52,958 bases of DNA from Paralimibaculum aggregatum (GCF_030270585.1 NZ_BSYI01000040.1:1-52958); one strand, 5' to 3'. Shown: positions 8,427 through 17,686, counted from the first letter of the stretch. Notes: generated by a model not told the origin, from the sequence alone. A program made the numbers and translations.

Positions 8427-9665
8427 TCAGTCGAACCGGCCGACGCGGCAGTCCGCGAGGTCGATGTTGGGCGGGCGCCCGGCGATCATGTCGGCGATCA
8501 GGCGCCCGGTCTTGGGTGCCATGGTCAGGCCCAGATGCTGCGCGCCGAAGGCGAAATAGACCCCCGGCGCCTTCGGTGCCTGCCCGAGCATCGGCAGGCT
8601 GTCCACCGTGCTCGGCCGGTGCCCGAGCCAGACCGATTCGCCTTCCCAAGTGAGGCGCGGATAGAGCCGGCGTACCGCGCGCCGCTGCAGCGCCGTCGGC
8701 GCCGCCGAGGGCCCGGCCGCGAGCCCGCCGAACTCGGCGAGCCCGGCCAGCCGTAGCCCGCCCTCCATCGGCGAGGCAGCGCATTTCCGGTCGGTCAGCA
8801 TGTAAGGCCCCGGCGGCATGTGGCTCGGGTTCTCCAGCATCAGGTGATAGCCGCGCTCGCTTTCCATGCCGGCGCGGTGGCCGAGGCGCTCGGCGAGCCG
8901 GCCCGACCAGGCCCCCATCGCCAGCACCGCCCGGTCGGCGGCGATCTCCTCGCCGCCGGCCCGGATCATGACGCCTTCGCCGTCGGGGCGGACATCCTCG
9001 ACCTCGGCGCGGCGGAACCGCCCGCCCTCGCGGATGAAATGCGCGAACAGCGCGGCCGTGTAGGCGCCCGGATCGGTGACGTTGCCGCTGTCGCGGAAGG
9101 TCGCGGCAAAGCCGTAATCCGGTCCGAGCTCGGGATCGGCCGCGGTGAGCGCCGCGCGGTCCAGCGTCTCGCAGCGGATGCCGGCCTCCTGGCGCAGGCG
9201 GTTGCCGAGCTTGTCCTTCTCCCAGGCCGCCCGGTCGGGGTAGAGGAAGGTGTAGTGCCCGTCGCCGATATGGCGCTCGGCGCCGGTGCCCTCGGCGAGG
9301 CGGCGGTGCTGGTCGACGCTGTCGAGCACCAGCGCACCCAGCATGCGCGAGATCCGCTCGACCTCGGCGAGCCGGCCATGCGCGAGAAAGCGGGTCAGCC
9401 AGGGCAGCAGCCGCGGCAGGTAGCTCCAGCGCAGGAAGAGCGGGCCGTCCGGGTCGAGCAGCATCCGCGGCGCCTTGGCCAGCAGCCCCGGCACCGGCAC
9501 CGGCACCACCGCATTGGCCGCGAGGATGCCGGCATTGCCGAAGCTGGTCTGCCTCGGATCGCCGGGCTCGATGCGGTCGATCAGCTCGACCTCGTGCCCG
9601 TCGCGGCGCAGCCATTCCGCCGTCGCCACCCCCGTGATCCCTGCCCCGAGTACCGCAATCCGCAT
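8427..9665 (-). CDS. D-amino-acid dehydrogenase-like FAD-dependent oxidoreductase (DadA family)
   Basis: A 412-residue DAO-type flavoprotein. The N-terminus has the dinucleotide-binding fold VLGAGITGVATAEWL ending in the acidic LID of a Rossmann betaalphabeta unit. The C-terminal region has GHRPSTVDSLPMLGQAP and FGAQHLGLTMAPKTG, typical of the DadA substrate/FAD domain. It probably oxidises D-amino acids to 2-oxo acids and passes electrons to the respiratory chain. The start at 9665 has GGAGG just upstream. It forms a two-gene unit with the following transporter gene. Other glycine or sarcosine oxidase-like activities cannot be excluded. Confidence 0.85.
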   Translation of the reverse strand: MRIAVLGAGITGVATAEWLRRDGHEVELIDRIEPGDPRQTSFGNAGILAANAVVPVPVPGLLAKAPRMLLDPDGPLFLRWSYLPRLLPWLTRFLAHGRLAEVERISRMLGALVLDSVDQHRRLAEGTGAERHIGDGHYTFLYPDRAAWEKDKLGNRLRQEAGIRCETLDRAALTAADPELGPDYGFAATFRDSGNVTDPGAYTAALFAHFIREGGRFRRAEVEDVRPDGEGVMIRAGGEEIAADRAVLAMGAWSGRLAERLGHRAGMESERGYHLMLENPSHMPPGPYMLTDRKCAASPMEGGLRLAGLAEFGGLAAGPSAAPTALQRRAVRRLYPRLTWEGESVWLGHRPSTVDSLPMLGQAPKAPGVYFAFGAQHLGLTMAPKTGRLIADMIAGRPPNIDLADCRVGRFD

Positions 9666-9863
9666 CGCCGCGCCTCCCTCCGTTTGCCCCCGACACGGGG
9701 ATGCGCGGCGGGATTTGTCAAGCATTGCCGCATTCGCCGGGCAAAACCCTGCGAGGAAACGACAAAAACTGCTGCAAAGCCGAGCCGGATGCGACATATT
9801 CGTTCGCGCCCGCCCCGGCGCCGCCGCGTCACCCTGCGGGCAACCGGAGAGTGGAGGGATCCC

Positions 9864-10205
9864 GTGAGCAAGCGCGACGACCTGATCGAGAAATACGCCG
9901 ACGACCTCAAGAAGAAATGCGGGCAGGACCCGGACATGGAGCTGCTGCGCAAGGTGACGATCGGCTGCGGGCCGGCGATCTACAACGCCGACAGCTCGAC
10001 CGTTTCGAGCTCCGACAGCAGCGAGGTCGAGCGCGTGAAGACCAATTTCCTGGTCAAGAAGCTCGGGCTGGCCGACGGGCCGGAACTGGACGCGGCGATC
10101 GACGCGGTGTTCGAGACCTATGGCAAGTCCAACCGCAACAAGTACCGCGCGGTGGTCTACTACCTGCTGACCAAGTATTTCGGCAAGGAAGCGGTCTACG
10201 GCTGA
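9864..10205 (+). CDS. DUF2853 family protein
   Basis: A 113-residue soluble protein matching the DUF2853 family along its full length. I recognise SKRDDLIEKYADDLKKK at the start, VTIGCGPAIYNADSST in the middle, and FLVKKLGLADGPELDAA with YYLLTKYFGKEAVY near the end. Function is unknown for the family. The start is a GTG at 9864 with GGAGGG about 5 nt upstream. It is divergent from the DadA-like gene and convergent with hemN. The preceding gap (9666-9863) holds both promoters, but no box is clear enough to mark. Confidence 0.9.
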   Translation: MSKRDDLIEKYADDLKKKCGQDPDMELLRKVTIGCGPAIYNADSSTVSSSDSSEVERVKTNFLVKKLGLADGPELDAAIDAVFETYGKSNRNKYRAVVYYLLTKYFGKEAVYG

Positions 10206-10241
10206 GACCGGCCGGGAAGAACCCGCGGCCCGCGGCCCCGC

Positions 10242-11609
10242 TCAGAGCGCGATGGGGTGGCGGGCCGCGCCCTGCCTCCGATAGGCATCGAACTCCGCGG
10301 CGATCAGCCGGAGATGGCTCTGCCAGGCCGGATCGACCCGGAAGCCGCCGCGCCAGGGCACCAGCACCCCCGCCGGCGCCCGCGCCATCAGTGCCGCCGC
10401 ATGCGCTGCCACCGGCCGGACGAAATCGCCGTAGCGCGCGCCGAGGGCATCGAGATCGAGGCCGCCGCCGCAGAGGATCTGCCCGATGACATCGCGGCGC
10501 AGCCGGTCGTCGAGCCGCAGCGCATGGCCGCGCGAGGTCGCCAGCCGCCCGGCCTCCACCGCGCCGATATAGCCCGCCGTCGCCCGCGCGTTCTGCACAT
10601 AGCCCTGCGGCAGCGCGCCCACCGCCGAGGCGCCGAGCCCGATCAGCGCCCGCGGCGTGTCGGGGCGGTAGCCCGCGAAGCAGCGCGCGAGGCGCCCGGC
10701 CTGCGCCGCCTCGACCAGCGCATCGCCGGGCCGGGCGAACATGTCGTGTCCCACCGGCACCAGGCCGGCAGCCACGAGCTGCGCCCGCGCCGCCGCCGCC
10801 TGGTCGCGCCGGGCCGCGAGATCGGGCAGCGCGCGCGCGTCGATCACCGCCTGGCGCCGCGCCTGCCAGGGCATGTGGGCATAGCCGTAGAGCGCCACCC
10901 GGTCGGGCGCCAGCGCCAGCGCCGCCTCGACCGTGCGCGCCAGCGTCGCCGAGGTCTGCGCCGGCAGGCCGTAGAGCAGGTCCACCGTGATCCGTCCGAC
11001 GCCGTGCGCGCGCAGCCCATCGACCGCGCGGATGGTGCTGGCATGGTCCTGGTGCCGGCCGATCGCCGCCTGCACGCCCGGGTCGATGTCGCCGAGCGAG
11101 ACGGTCGCGGCGGCCAGCCCGGCCTCGGCCAGCGCGGCGAGCCGCGCCGGGTCGAGGTCGCGCGCATCGAGCTCGGCCTCGAGCGGCGCCTCCGCCGCCC
11201 CCGGAAAGACCCGGTGCAGCACCGCCGACAGCGCCCTGATCTCCGGCGCCTCCAGCACGCTCGGCGAGCCGCCGCCCCAGGCGATCTCGCTCACCCGGCA
11301 GCCGGGCGGCAGCGCCGCCGCCACCGTCGCCGCCTCGCGCACCAGCGCCATGACGTAGCGCCGCAGACCGGCCCCCCGCACCACCGACTGGGTGCGGCAG
11401 GCGCAGAACCAGCAGATCCGGCTGCAGAACGGCACATGGACATAGAGCGCCAGCGGCAGCCCGGCCGGGATCCCGCCGAGCCAGCGGGCATAGGCGGCAT
11501 GGTCCACCGCCGCGGTGAAATGCGGCTCGGTCGGATAGCTGACATACCGGGGAACCATGCGTTCCAGCGCCGTCGGGTCGAAGGGGGAATGAAGCGGATT
11601 GCCGGTCAT
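10242..11609 (-). CDS. hemN: Oxygen-independent coproporphyrinogen III oxidase-like radical SAM enzyme
   Basis: A 455-residue protein, about the length of E. coli HemN (457). It would convert coproporphyrinogen III to protoporphyrinogen IX without oxygen. The 4Fe-4S/SAM motif is complete: C62-x3-C66-x2-C69-x-C71 in YVHVPFCSRICWFCAC. The SAM-binding glycine run reads GGGSPS instead of GGGTPT. The acidic ELDAR and the VDLLYGLP aspartate are present, but the glutamine of the usual GVQDF is Gly (SLGDID). The residues after the cluster also differ (ACRT for GCNK). It is divergent from fnrL around an FNR box, which fits anaerobic induction. It could be a diverged paralogue with altered activity. 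Confidence 0.85.
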   Translation of the reverse strand: MTGNPLHSPFDPTALERMVPRYVSYPTEPHFTAAVDHAAYARWLGGIPAGLPLALYVHVPFCSRICWFCACRTQSVVRGAGLRRYVMALVREAATVAAALPPGCRVSEIAWGGGSPSVLEAPEIRALSAVLHRVFPGAAEAPLEAELDARDLDPARLAALAEAGLAAATVSLGDIDPGVQAAIGRHQDHASTIRAVDGLRAHGVGRITVDLLYGLPAQTSATLARTVEAALALAPDRVALYGYAHMPWQARRQAVIDARALPDLAARRDQAAAARAQLVAAGLVPVGHDMFARPGDALVEAAQAGRLARCFAGYRPDTPRALIGLGASAVGALPQGYVQNARATAGYIGAVEAGRLATSRGHALRLDDRLRRDVIGQILCGGGLDLDALGARYGDFVRPVAAHAAALMARAPAGVLVPWRGGFRVDPAWQSHLRLIAAEFDAYRRQGAARHPIAL

Positions 11610-11644
11610 GCCCCCGGTTGTCGGCCTGCGACCCCGCAGCCGCA

Positions 11645-11658
11645 TTGACCGAGGTCAA
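11645..11658. promoter_or_regulatory. FNR box between hemN and fnrL
   Basis: TTGACCGAGGTCAA is a perfect dyad (TTGAC, 4 nt, GTCAA) close to the FNR consensus. Its centre is about 42 nt from the hemN start and 52 nt from the fnrL start, so one FnrL dimer could control both divergent genes. Placement suggests activation of hemN with a very short or absent leader, and either autoregulation or co-activation of fnrL. Confidence 0.85.
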
Positions 11659-11703
11659 CGTCGGGCCCATCATCCGGCTGCAAGAGGCAATGAAGGCCGG
11701 CAG

Positions 11704-12441
11704 ATGATCAAGCCCGCTCCGACGAAGCACATCCACTGCTCCGACTGCCCGATCCGGCACCGGGCGGTGTGCTCCTATGCCGACCGCGACGAGCTCGACC
11801 GCCTGAACGCGATCAAGTACTACAAGACCTATCCCCCGGGCAGCGAGGTGGTCGCCGCCGGCGAGGAGAGCACGGCGATCGGCTCGGTGGTCGAGGGCGT
11901 GGTGAGCCTCTCCAAGACCATGGCCGACGGCCGGCGCCAGATGGTGGGGCTGATGTTCCCCTCCGACTTCATCGGCCGGCCCAACGTGCCGGTGGCGCCC
12001 TTCGACGCCCTCGCCGTCACCGAGGTGACGCTCTGCCTGTTCCCGCGCCCGCGGTTCGAGCGGCTGATGCGCGACATCCCGGCGCTCGAACGGCGGCTGC
12101 TCGAGATCACCCTCGACGAGCTCGACGCGGCGCGCGACTGGATGCTGCTGCTCGGCCGCAAGACCGCGCAGGAGAAGATCGCGAGCTTCCTCACCATCCT
12201 CGCCCGGCGCGCCGCCGCCGCGGGCGACAGCGGCGGCAGCCTGCGCATCGCCCTGCCGATCACCCGCGAGGCGATCGGCGACTATCTCGGCCTCACCATC
12301 GAGACCGTGAGCCGGCAGATGACCGCGCTGCGCAAGGCCGGCGTGATCGTGCTCGAGGATGCGCGCAACATCCATATCCCGGATTTCGCGGCGCTGCTCG
12401 AGGCAGCGGGCGAGGACAGCGACGGCGGCCTGATCGCCTGA
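11704..12441 (+). CDS. fnrL: FNR-type oxygen-sensing transcription regulator
   Basis: A 245-residue Crp/Fnr protein that switches on low-oxygen genes when its 4Fe-4S cluster is intact. Three N-terminal cysteines (C12, C15, C23 in HCSDCPIRHRAVC) and a fourth at C111 provide the cluster ligands. A cyclic-nucleotide-like beta-roll and dimer helix follow. The recognition helix contains IETVSRQ with the Glu and Ser-Arg of the FNR type (about residues 200-204), which read TTGAT half-sites. FNR boxes lie at its own promoter region and before ccoN. Adjacent hemN matches the arrangement known in Rhodobacter. Confidence 0.95.
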   Translation: MIKPAPTKHIHCSDCPIRHRAVCSYADRDELDRLNAIKYYKTYPPGSEVVAAGEESTAIGSVVEGVVSLSKTMADGRRQMVGLMFPSDFIGRPNVPVAPFDALAVTEVTLCLFPRPRFERLMRDIPALERRLLEITLDELDAARDWMLLLGRKTAQEKIASFLTILARRAAAAGDSGGSLRIALPITREAIGDYLGLTIETVSRQMTALRKAGVIVLEDARNIHIPDFAALLEAAGEDSDGGLIA

Positions 12442-12458
12442 AGCCCCTGCGGCCGCGG

Positions 12459-12490
12459 GCGGCTCGTTCACGGCGCGGCTCGTTCACGGT
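12459..12490. repeat. 16-bp direct tandem duplication
   Basis: Two adjacent copies of GCGGCTCGTTCACGGC, differing only at the last base, lie in the 135-bp gap between fnrL and the DUF3179 gene. No other signal is obvious in this gap. It may be a slippage duplication or part of the fnrL 3' region. Confidence 0.7.
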
Positions 12491-12576
12491 GCGGCGCGCA
12501 GGCGTGACCGCACGGCGCGCCGCTCCCGGTGTATCCTGATGCGCAGATCCGTGACCGCCGCAACCGGAGCCGCGCC

Positions 12577-13956
12577 ATGCCCGCCACCCGCCGCGCCCTG
12601 CTCGCCCGCAGCCTGCCCGCCCTCGCCGCGCTCGCCCTGCCGGTGCTGCCCGGCCCGGCCCGCGCCGATGCCGTCGACGAGGCGCTGGCGGCGCTGATCT
12701 TTGGCGGCGCCTTCGCGCGCGGCGCGGCGCTCGAACAGCTGGCCGGCCACACCGACCCCGACATCGCGCCGGCGCTGATCCTCGCGCTGCGCTATGCCCG
12801 CGGCGGTGCCCGCCCGATCGCCGCGAGGCTGCGCGCGATCACCGGCCACGACGCCGATGACTGGTTCGGCTGGATGCTCTGGCAGGAGGCGCATCCCGAG
12901 ATCGTCCCGCGCGCCGGCTATGGCGCGCTGAAGCGGCGGCTCTATCTCGCCATCGACCCGGCCTTCGCGGTGTTCCTGCGCCCCGAGCACCTCGCGCCCG
13001 AGACCATGCGCATCCGTTTCGAGGAGGCCGCCTGGGGCGGGGTGCGCAAGGACGGCATCCCGGCGCTCGACGGGCCGGAGATGATCGCGGCGGAGGCAGC
13101 CGGCTACCTGCTCGACGACGATCTGGTCTTCGGCATCGAGATCAACGGCGACATCCGCGCCTATCCGCTGCGCATCATGGGCTGGCACGAGATGTTCAAC
13201 GACGTGATCGGCGGCGTGCCGGTGGCGCTCGCCTACTGCACGCTCTGCGGTGCCGGCATCCTCTTCGAGACGCGGGTGGAGGGCCGGGCGGCGCCCTTCG
13301 TCTTCGGCTCCTCGGGCTTCCTCTACCGCTCCAACAAGCTGATGTTCGACCGCGAGACGCATTCGCTCTGGAACCAGTTCACCGGGGAGCCGGTGATCGG
13401 CCCGCTGGCGGCAAGCGGCATCCGCCTCGCCCAGCGCCCGGTGGCGATCGCGCGCTGGGCCGACTGGCGCGCCGCCAATCCGGGCACCACGGTGCTCTCG
13501 GAGAACACCGGGCATGTCCGCGACTACGGCTCCGGCGTGGTCTACCGCGACTATTTCGCGAGCCCCGACCTGATGTTCCCGACAAGCGCCGGCGATGGCC
13601 GCCTCGCGGCCAAGGCCCATGTCTTCGGCATCCGCAGCTTCGGCGCGGCGAAGGCCTGGCCGCTCGACGCCTTCGCCGGCGGGCGGGTGATCAACGACCG
13701 GGTGGGCGATCTCGCGGTGGTGCTGGTCGGCGACGCGGCGGGGCGCACGGTGCGCGCCTATGACCGCGGCGGGCGGGAATTTTCCCCCGGCGCGGCGCCG
13801 GACAGGCTGCTCGCCGGCGGCGCGGCCTGGGAGGTGACCGAGGCGGCGCTGGTCGGCCCGGGCGGCGCGCGGGCGCCGCGGGTCGCCGGCCATGTCTCGT
13901 ACTGGTTCGCCTGGGACGGCTATCTCGGCGCCACATCGGAGCTTTTCCCGGAATGA
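12577..13956 (+). CDS. Exported DUF3179 domain protein
   Basis: A 459-residue protein with an N-terminal export signal: a twin-arginine-like RRALLAR, a hydrophobic run and ARA cleavage context near residue 30. The body contains the DUF3179 signatures AYCTLCGAGILFE and SSGFLYRSNKLMFDRET, then LWNQFTGEPVIG. The paired cysteines of CTLC are a conserved feature. The family's biochemical role is not established to my knowledge. The start at 12577 puts the signal peptide at the N-terminus. A longer upstream in-frame start would bury it. It may share the fnrL transcript, but 135 nt separate them. Confidence 0.85.
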   Translation: MPATRRALLARSLPALAALALPVLPGPARADAVDEALAALIFGGAFARGAALEQLAGHTDPDIAPALILALRYARGGARPIAARLRAITGHDADDWFGWMLWQEAHPEIVPRAGYGALKRRLYLAIDPAFAVFLRPEHLAPETMRIRFEEAAWGGVRKDGIPALDGPEMIAAEAAGYLLDDDLVFGIEINGDIRAYPLRIMGWHEMFNDVIGGVPVALAYCTLCGAGILFETRVEGRAAPFVFGSSGFLYRSNKLMFDRETHSLWNQFTGEPVIGPLAASGIRLAQRPVAIARWADWRAANPGTTVLSENTGHVRDYGSGVVYRDYFASPDLMFPTSAGDGRLAAKAHVFGIRSFGAAKAWPLDAFAGGRVINDRVGDLAVVLVGDAAGRTVRAYDRGGREFSPGAAPDRLLAGGAAWEVTEAALVGPGGARAPRVAGHVSYWFAWDGYLGATSELFPE

Positions 13957-14260
13957 GACCGAGCCGCGAGTCTGTGCCGCAAAGGTGACATGCAAAGCGC
14001 CAAGCGCTGCGAAGATGCCCACCCGGAAGGCGGCGGACTGGTGCAGGCCGGTAAAACCTGTTAACCCGTTAATCGGCCGCATGCTGGCGCCCTCGGGGTG
14101 CCGGGTGGGGAGTGTGTGGTATCGGGCTTGCATTGCGCCGGTTTGCGCGGGCCGCCCGGCCGGGCGTGGATTGGTCCGGTCGGTCGTTTCCGTCAGTAGC
14201 GGCACGTTCTGGGACCAGGGGCTTGGCAATCCGGCCGCGCCTAGTCTGGAAGGGATGGGG
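13957..14260. other. Intergenic region without recognised gene
   Basis: About 300 nt between the DUF3179 gene and the TadE-like gene. It includes an A+T-richer patch (AAAACCTGTTAACCCGTTAA, near 14053-14073) and a GGAAGGG ribosome-binding site at its end. No convincing small gene, RNA gene or strong terminator was seen. The patch may hold the promoter of the TadE-like gene. Confidence 0.5.
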
Positions 14261-14947
14261 ATGTTGAAGGCCTCGATCATGGCGGCAACGCGGTTCATCC
14301 GCGACGAGCGCGGCACCGCGAGCATGGAATTCGTCGTCACCCTGCCGCTGCTGCTCGGGCCGCTGATCCTGACCGCGGAATACGGCCAGGCGCTCTCGAA
14401 CCGCGAGGCGCTGGACAGCGCGGTCGCCGATGCGGTGCAGCTGCTTGCCGTGGCCCCGGCCCTGCCGGCGATCACCGCCGGCGGCGAGAACGACGCGCCG
14501 CTGCTGGTGCAGCATTTCGTCGACAAGGCGGAGGAGCTGATCGCCGACCGGCTCGAGGTGCCGGAATCGGCGATCATGTTCGAGGCGACGATCTCCGAGG
14601 ACTGCTCGGTGACCACCGCCGACCCCGACGGCGCCGACCGCCCCTTCTACATCGTGCGGGTGCGCGCGGTGGTCGGCCTCAAGCTCGGCCTGCTCAGCTT
14701 CTTCAACAACTTCTTCAACGGCGCCGACGGCGCCTTCCGCGAGCGTCTGCCGATCCTCGCCACCGACGAGGCGCGCTACATCTCGGCGGTGCCGCCGATC
14801 GACAACGTCGCCTGCACCTGGACGAACATCGCGGCCTGCACGCTCGACATCAACAACGCCAAGGCCAGCGACGGCGACACCACCAGCATCGACGCCATCT
14901 TCCCCGGCAGCGCCATCACCGGCTGCCCCGGCAGCGGCGGCGCCTGA
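14261..14947 (+). CDS. TadE-like minor pilin / pilus assembly protein, orphan
   Basis: A 228-residue protein starting with a short basic cytoplasmic stretch and then the TadE signature: RDERGTASMEFVVTLPLLLG, in which the Glu at +5 of a pilin-like processing site and a hydrophobic helix follow a Gly. The remaining 170 residues are extracytoplasmic, with four cysteines in the last third. The start at 14261 has GGAAGGG 6 nt upstream. An ATG six nucleotides earlier abuts that site. No other tad genes (rcpA, tadA, tadB) are near, so it may be a stand-alone minor pilin serving a cluster elsewhere. Confidence 0.75.
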   Translation: MLKASIMAATRFIRDERGTASMEFVVTLPLLLGPLILTAEYGQALSNREALDSAVADAVQLLAVAPALPAITAGGENDAPLLVQHFVDKAEELIADRLEVPESAIMFEATISEDCSVTTADPDGADRPFYIVRVRAVVGLKLGLLSFFNNFFNGADGAFRERLPILATDEARYISAVPPIDNVACTWTNIAACTLDINNAKASDGDTTSIDAIFPGSAITGCPGSGGA

Positions 14948-15052
14948 CGCCATCCTCCCCCGATGCGCCTGCCCGACCGGCCACCGGATTGGTGGCTGGG
15001 CTGGATTGTCGCAGCCCTTGAATGCTGCCGCCGGCGACCAATCCGGTCACAC

Positions 15053-15094
15053 TTGACGCAGATCAAGGGCACCTTCCCAGCCTCTCCCCATAAG
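15053..15094 (+). promoter_or_regulatory. FNR-activated promoter of ccoNOQP
   Basis: TTGACGCAGATCAA at 15053-15066 is an FNR box. A -10-like CATAAG lies at 15089-15094. With the box centred at 15059.5, the classic -41.5 activator position predicts transcription starting near 15101, exactly where this -10 places it. The leader to ccoN would be about 53 nt. Confidence 0.85.
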
Positions 15095-15153
15095 CGGACC
15101 AGGATCGGGGGCGGAGTCCCCTGGCTACGCATTGGGACGGATCGAGGAAGAAC

Positions 15154-16755
15154 ATGGCCGATATCTTCAAGCTAGTGGCCCTCGGCATCGTCGCGGTTTT
15201 CGCGGCGATGGGGGTCAACTTCGCGCGCGATCTCGCCTATCAGGCGAACGCGCTCACCGTGCTGGCGGTCGCGCTCGGGCTCTTCGTCCATATCGTCCGG
15301 AGCATGGGGCGGCCGAAGCCGGCGCCCGAGACCGGATATATGGACGAGGTGATCCGCTATGGCGTGATCGCGACGGCACTCTGGGGGGTCGTCGGCTTCC
15401 TGGCAGGCACCTACATCGCCTTCCAGCTCGCCTTCCCCGACCTGAACTGGGGTCTCTCATACACCAGCTTCGGCCGGCTGCGGCCGCTGCACACCAGCGC
15501 CGTGATCTTCGCCTTCGGCGGCAACGCGCTGATCTGCACCAGCTTCTACGTGGTGCAGCGGACCTGCGCGACGCGGCTCTGGGGCGGCAACCTGGCCTGG
15601 TTCGTGTTCTGGGGCTTCCAGCTGGTGATCGTGCTCGGCGCGACCTCCTATCTGCTCGGCGGCTCGCAGTCGCGCGAATATGCCGAGCTGGCCTGGCATA
15701 TCGACATCTGGCTGACCGTGGTCTGGGTCGCCTATCTCGCCGTCTTCATGGGCACGCTGTTCAACCGCAAGGAGCGCCACATCTACGTGGCGAACTGGTT
15801 CTATCTCAGCTTCATCGTCACCGTGGCGATGCTGCATGTGGTGAACAACCTGGCCTGGCCGGTCTCGGTCTGGGGTTCGGAGAGCTACTCGCTGTTCTCC
15901 GGCGTGCAGGACGCCATGACCCAGTGGTGGTACGGCCACAACGCCGTCGGCTTCTTCCTCACCGCCGGCTTCCTCGGCATGATGTACTACTTCGTGCCGA
16001 AGCAGGCCGAGCGCCCGGTCTACAGCTACAAGCTCTCGATCATCCATTTCTGGGCGCTGATCTTCCTCTACATCTGGGCCGGCCCGCACCACCTGCACTA
16101 TACCGCCCTGCCCGACTGGGCACAGACCCTCGGCATGGTGTTCTCGATCATGCTCTGGATGCCGTCCTGGGGCGGCATGATCAACGGCCTGATGACGCTG
16201 AACGGCGCCTGGGACAAGCTGCGCACCGATCCGGTGATCCGCATGCTGGTGGTCTCGGTGGGCTTCTACGGCATGTCGACCTTCGAGGGCCCGATGATGT
16301 CGATCAAGGCGGTCAACAGCCTGAGCCACTACACCGACTGGACCATCGGCCACGTGCATTCCGGCGCGCTCGGCTGGAACGGCATGATCACCTTCGGCGC
16401 GCTCTACTTCCTGGTGCCGCGGCTCTGGAACCGCGCCCGGCTCTACTCGCTTGCCATGGTCTCCTGGCACTTCTGGCTCGCGACCATCGGCATCGTGCTC
16501 TACGCCTCCTCGATGTGGGTCACCGGCATCATGGAGGGGCTGATGTGGCGCGAGGTCGACAGCCAGGGCTTCCTCGTCAACTCCTTCGCCGACACCGTGG
16601 GCGCCAAGTTCCCGATGTACATCGTGCGCGGGCTCGGCGGCGTGCTCTACCTCACCGGCGCCGTCATCATGTGCGTCAACCTCTATCAGACCATCCGCGG
16701 CCGGCTGCGCGAAGAGCGCGAACCGCTGGCTGCCGGCGCCGTCGCGGCCGAGTAA
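15154..16755 (+). CDS. ccoN: cbb3-type cytochrome c oxidase catalytic subunit I
   Basis: Haem-copper oxidase subunit holding low-spin haem b and the haem b3-CuB site, which reduces oxygen at very low concentrations in the inner membrane. The 533-residue protein has about twelve or more membrane helices. Ligand histidines are visible in [46 protein letters not shown] and [14 protein letters not shown]. The start at 15154 follows GAGGAAG at normal spacing. It is the first gene of ccoNOQP and 12 nt ahead of ccoO. Confidence 0.97.
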   Translation: MADIFKLVALGIVAVFAAMGVNFARDLAYQANALTVLAVALGLFVHIVRSMGRPKPAPETGYMDEVIRYGVIATALWGVVGFLAGTYIAFQLAFPDLNWGLSYTSFGRLRPLHTSAVIFAFGGNALICTSFYVVQRTCATRLWGGNLAWFVFWGFQLVIVLGATSYLLGGSQSREYAELAWHIDIWLTVVWVAYLAVFMGTLFNRKERHIYVANWFYLSFIVTVAMLHVVNNLAWPVSVWGSESYSLFSGVQDAMTQWWYGHNAVGFFLTAGFLGMMYYFVPKQAERPVYSYKLSIIHFWALIFLYIWAGPHHLHYTALPDWAQTLGMVFSIMLWMPSWGGMINGLMTLNGAWDKLRTDPVIRMLVVSVGFYGMSTFEGPMMSIKAVNSLSHYTDWTIGHVHSGALGWNGMITFGALYFLVPRLWNRARLYSLAMVSWHFWLATIGIVLYASSMWVTGIMEGLMWREVDSQGFLVNSFADTVGAKFPMYIVRGLGGVLYLTGAVIMCVNLYQTIRGRLREEREPLAAGAVAAE

Positions 16756-16767
16756 GGGGGAGCCGAG

Positions 16768-17505
16768 ATGTCCATTCTGAACCGACACAAGGTCATCGAG
16801 AAGCACGCCACGCTGCTGATGGTGCTGGCCTTCCTGGTGGTCACCATCGGCGGCATCGTCGAGATCGCGCCGCTGTTCTGGCTGCAGAACACCATCGAGA
16901 AGGTGCAGGGGGTGCGGCCCTACTCGCCGCTCGAGCTGGCGGGGCGGCAGATCTATGTCCGCGAGGGCTGCTATGTCTGCCACAGCCAGATGATCCGCCC
17001 GATGCGCGACGAGGTCGAGCGCTACGGCCATTACAGCCTCGCGGCGGAATCGGTCTATGACCATCCCTTCCAGTGGGGCTCCAAGCGCACCGGGCCGGAC
17101 CTCGCCCGCGTCGGCGGCCGCTATTCCGACGCTTGGCATGTCGATCACATGACCAACCCGCAGGCGCTGGTGCCCGAGTCGGTGATGCCGCGCTATCCCT
17201 GGCTCGGCGAGACGGTGATCGACGGCGAGCACATCGCCGATCATCTCCGCGCCAACCGGGTCGTGGGCGTGCCCTATACCGACGAGCAGATCGCCCGCGC
17301 CCGGATCCACTTCTCGGCCCAGGTCGATCCCGATCACGACGCGGTGGACGAGCTGCTCGAGATGTATCCCAAGGCGCAGGTCCGCAACTTCGACGGCCGG
17401 CCCGAGATCACCGAGCTCGACGCGCTCATCGCCTATCTGCAGGTCCTCGGCACCATGGTCGACTTCTCGACCTATGAGGCCACGGCCGAGCTCAACCTGC
17501 GCTGA
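16768..17505 (+). CDS. ccoO: cbb3-type cytochrome c oxidase, monohaem subunit II
   Basis: Membrane-anchored c-type cytochrome that passes electrons from CcoP to CcoN. The 245-residue protein has one N-terminal membrane helix (about residues 18-40), then the haem c motif CYVCH in [20 protein letters not shown] and a later methionine in [12 protein letters not shown] that should be the axial ligand. Length and motifs match the family. The ribosome-binding site GGGGGAG precedes the start. Confidence 0.97.
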   Translation: MSILNRHKVIEKHATLLMVLAFLVVTIGGIVEIAPLFWLQNTIEKVQGVRPYSPLELAGRQIYVREGCYVCHSQMIRPMRDEVERYGHYSLAAESVYDHPFQWGSKRTGPDLARVGGRYSDAWHVDHMTNPQALVPESVMPRYPWLGETVIDGEHIADHLRANRVVGVPYTDEQIARARIHFSAQVDPDHDAVDELLEMYPKAQVRNFDGRPEITELDALIAYLQVLGTMVDFSTYEATAELNLR

Positions 17506-17516
17506 GGGAGGACAGG

Positions 17517-17681
17517 ATGGACACCTATTCCCTGCTGCGCCAGTTCGCCGACAGCTGGTGGCTTCTCGTGATGACGGCCTTCTTCCTGGGCGTGGTGGTC
17601 TTCACCCTGCGCCCCGGGTCGAGGCGGGTCCATGACGACATCGCCAACATCCCGCTCCGCAACGACGAACCGAAGGAGTGA
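17517..17681 (+). CDS. ccoQ: cbb3-type oxidase small subunit
   Basis: A 54-codon gene between ccoO and ccoP encoding a single-helix protein: short N-terminus (MDTYSLLRQFADSWW), hydrophobic span (LLVMTAFFLGVVVFTL) and the RPGSRRVHDDIANIPL tail typical of CcoQ. In Rhodobacter, CcoQ stabilises the oxidase and has been linked to oxygen-dependent signalling to the photosynthesis regulators. GGGAGGACAG precedes the ATG. The gene ends 5 nt before ccoP. Confidence 0.95.
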   Translation: MDTYSLLRQFADSWWLLVMTAFFLGVVVFTLRPGSRRVHDDIANIPLRNDEPKE

Positions 17682-17686
17682 GCGCC

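Noticed and set aside
5566-8559. A 997-codon open frame on the plus strand
   Set aside because: It is antisense to the two lysine-rich genes and the transporter. Long antisense frames are expected at this base composition, and it has no start signal or recognisable domain.
7480-9696. A single 738-codon minus-strand protein covering the dehydrogenase and transporter regions
   Set aside because: Its N-terminal half is the shadow of the DadA-like gene in another frame. Only the part after the GTG at 8424 has membrane-protein composition.
10054-12471. An 805-codon minus-strand frame antisense to fnrL and DUF2853
   Set aside because: It overlaps hemN in a different frame, lacks motifs, and has shadow composition.
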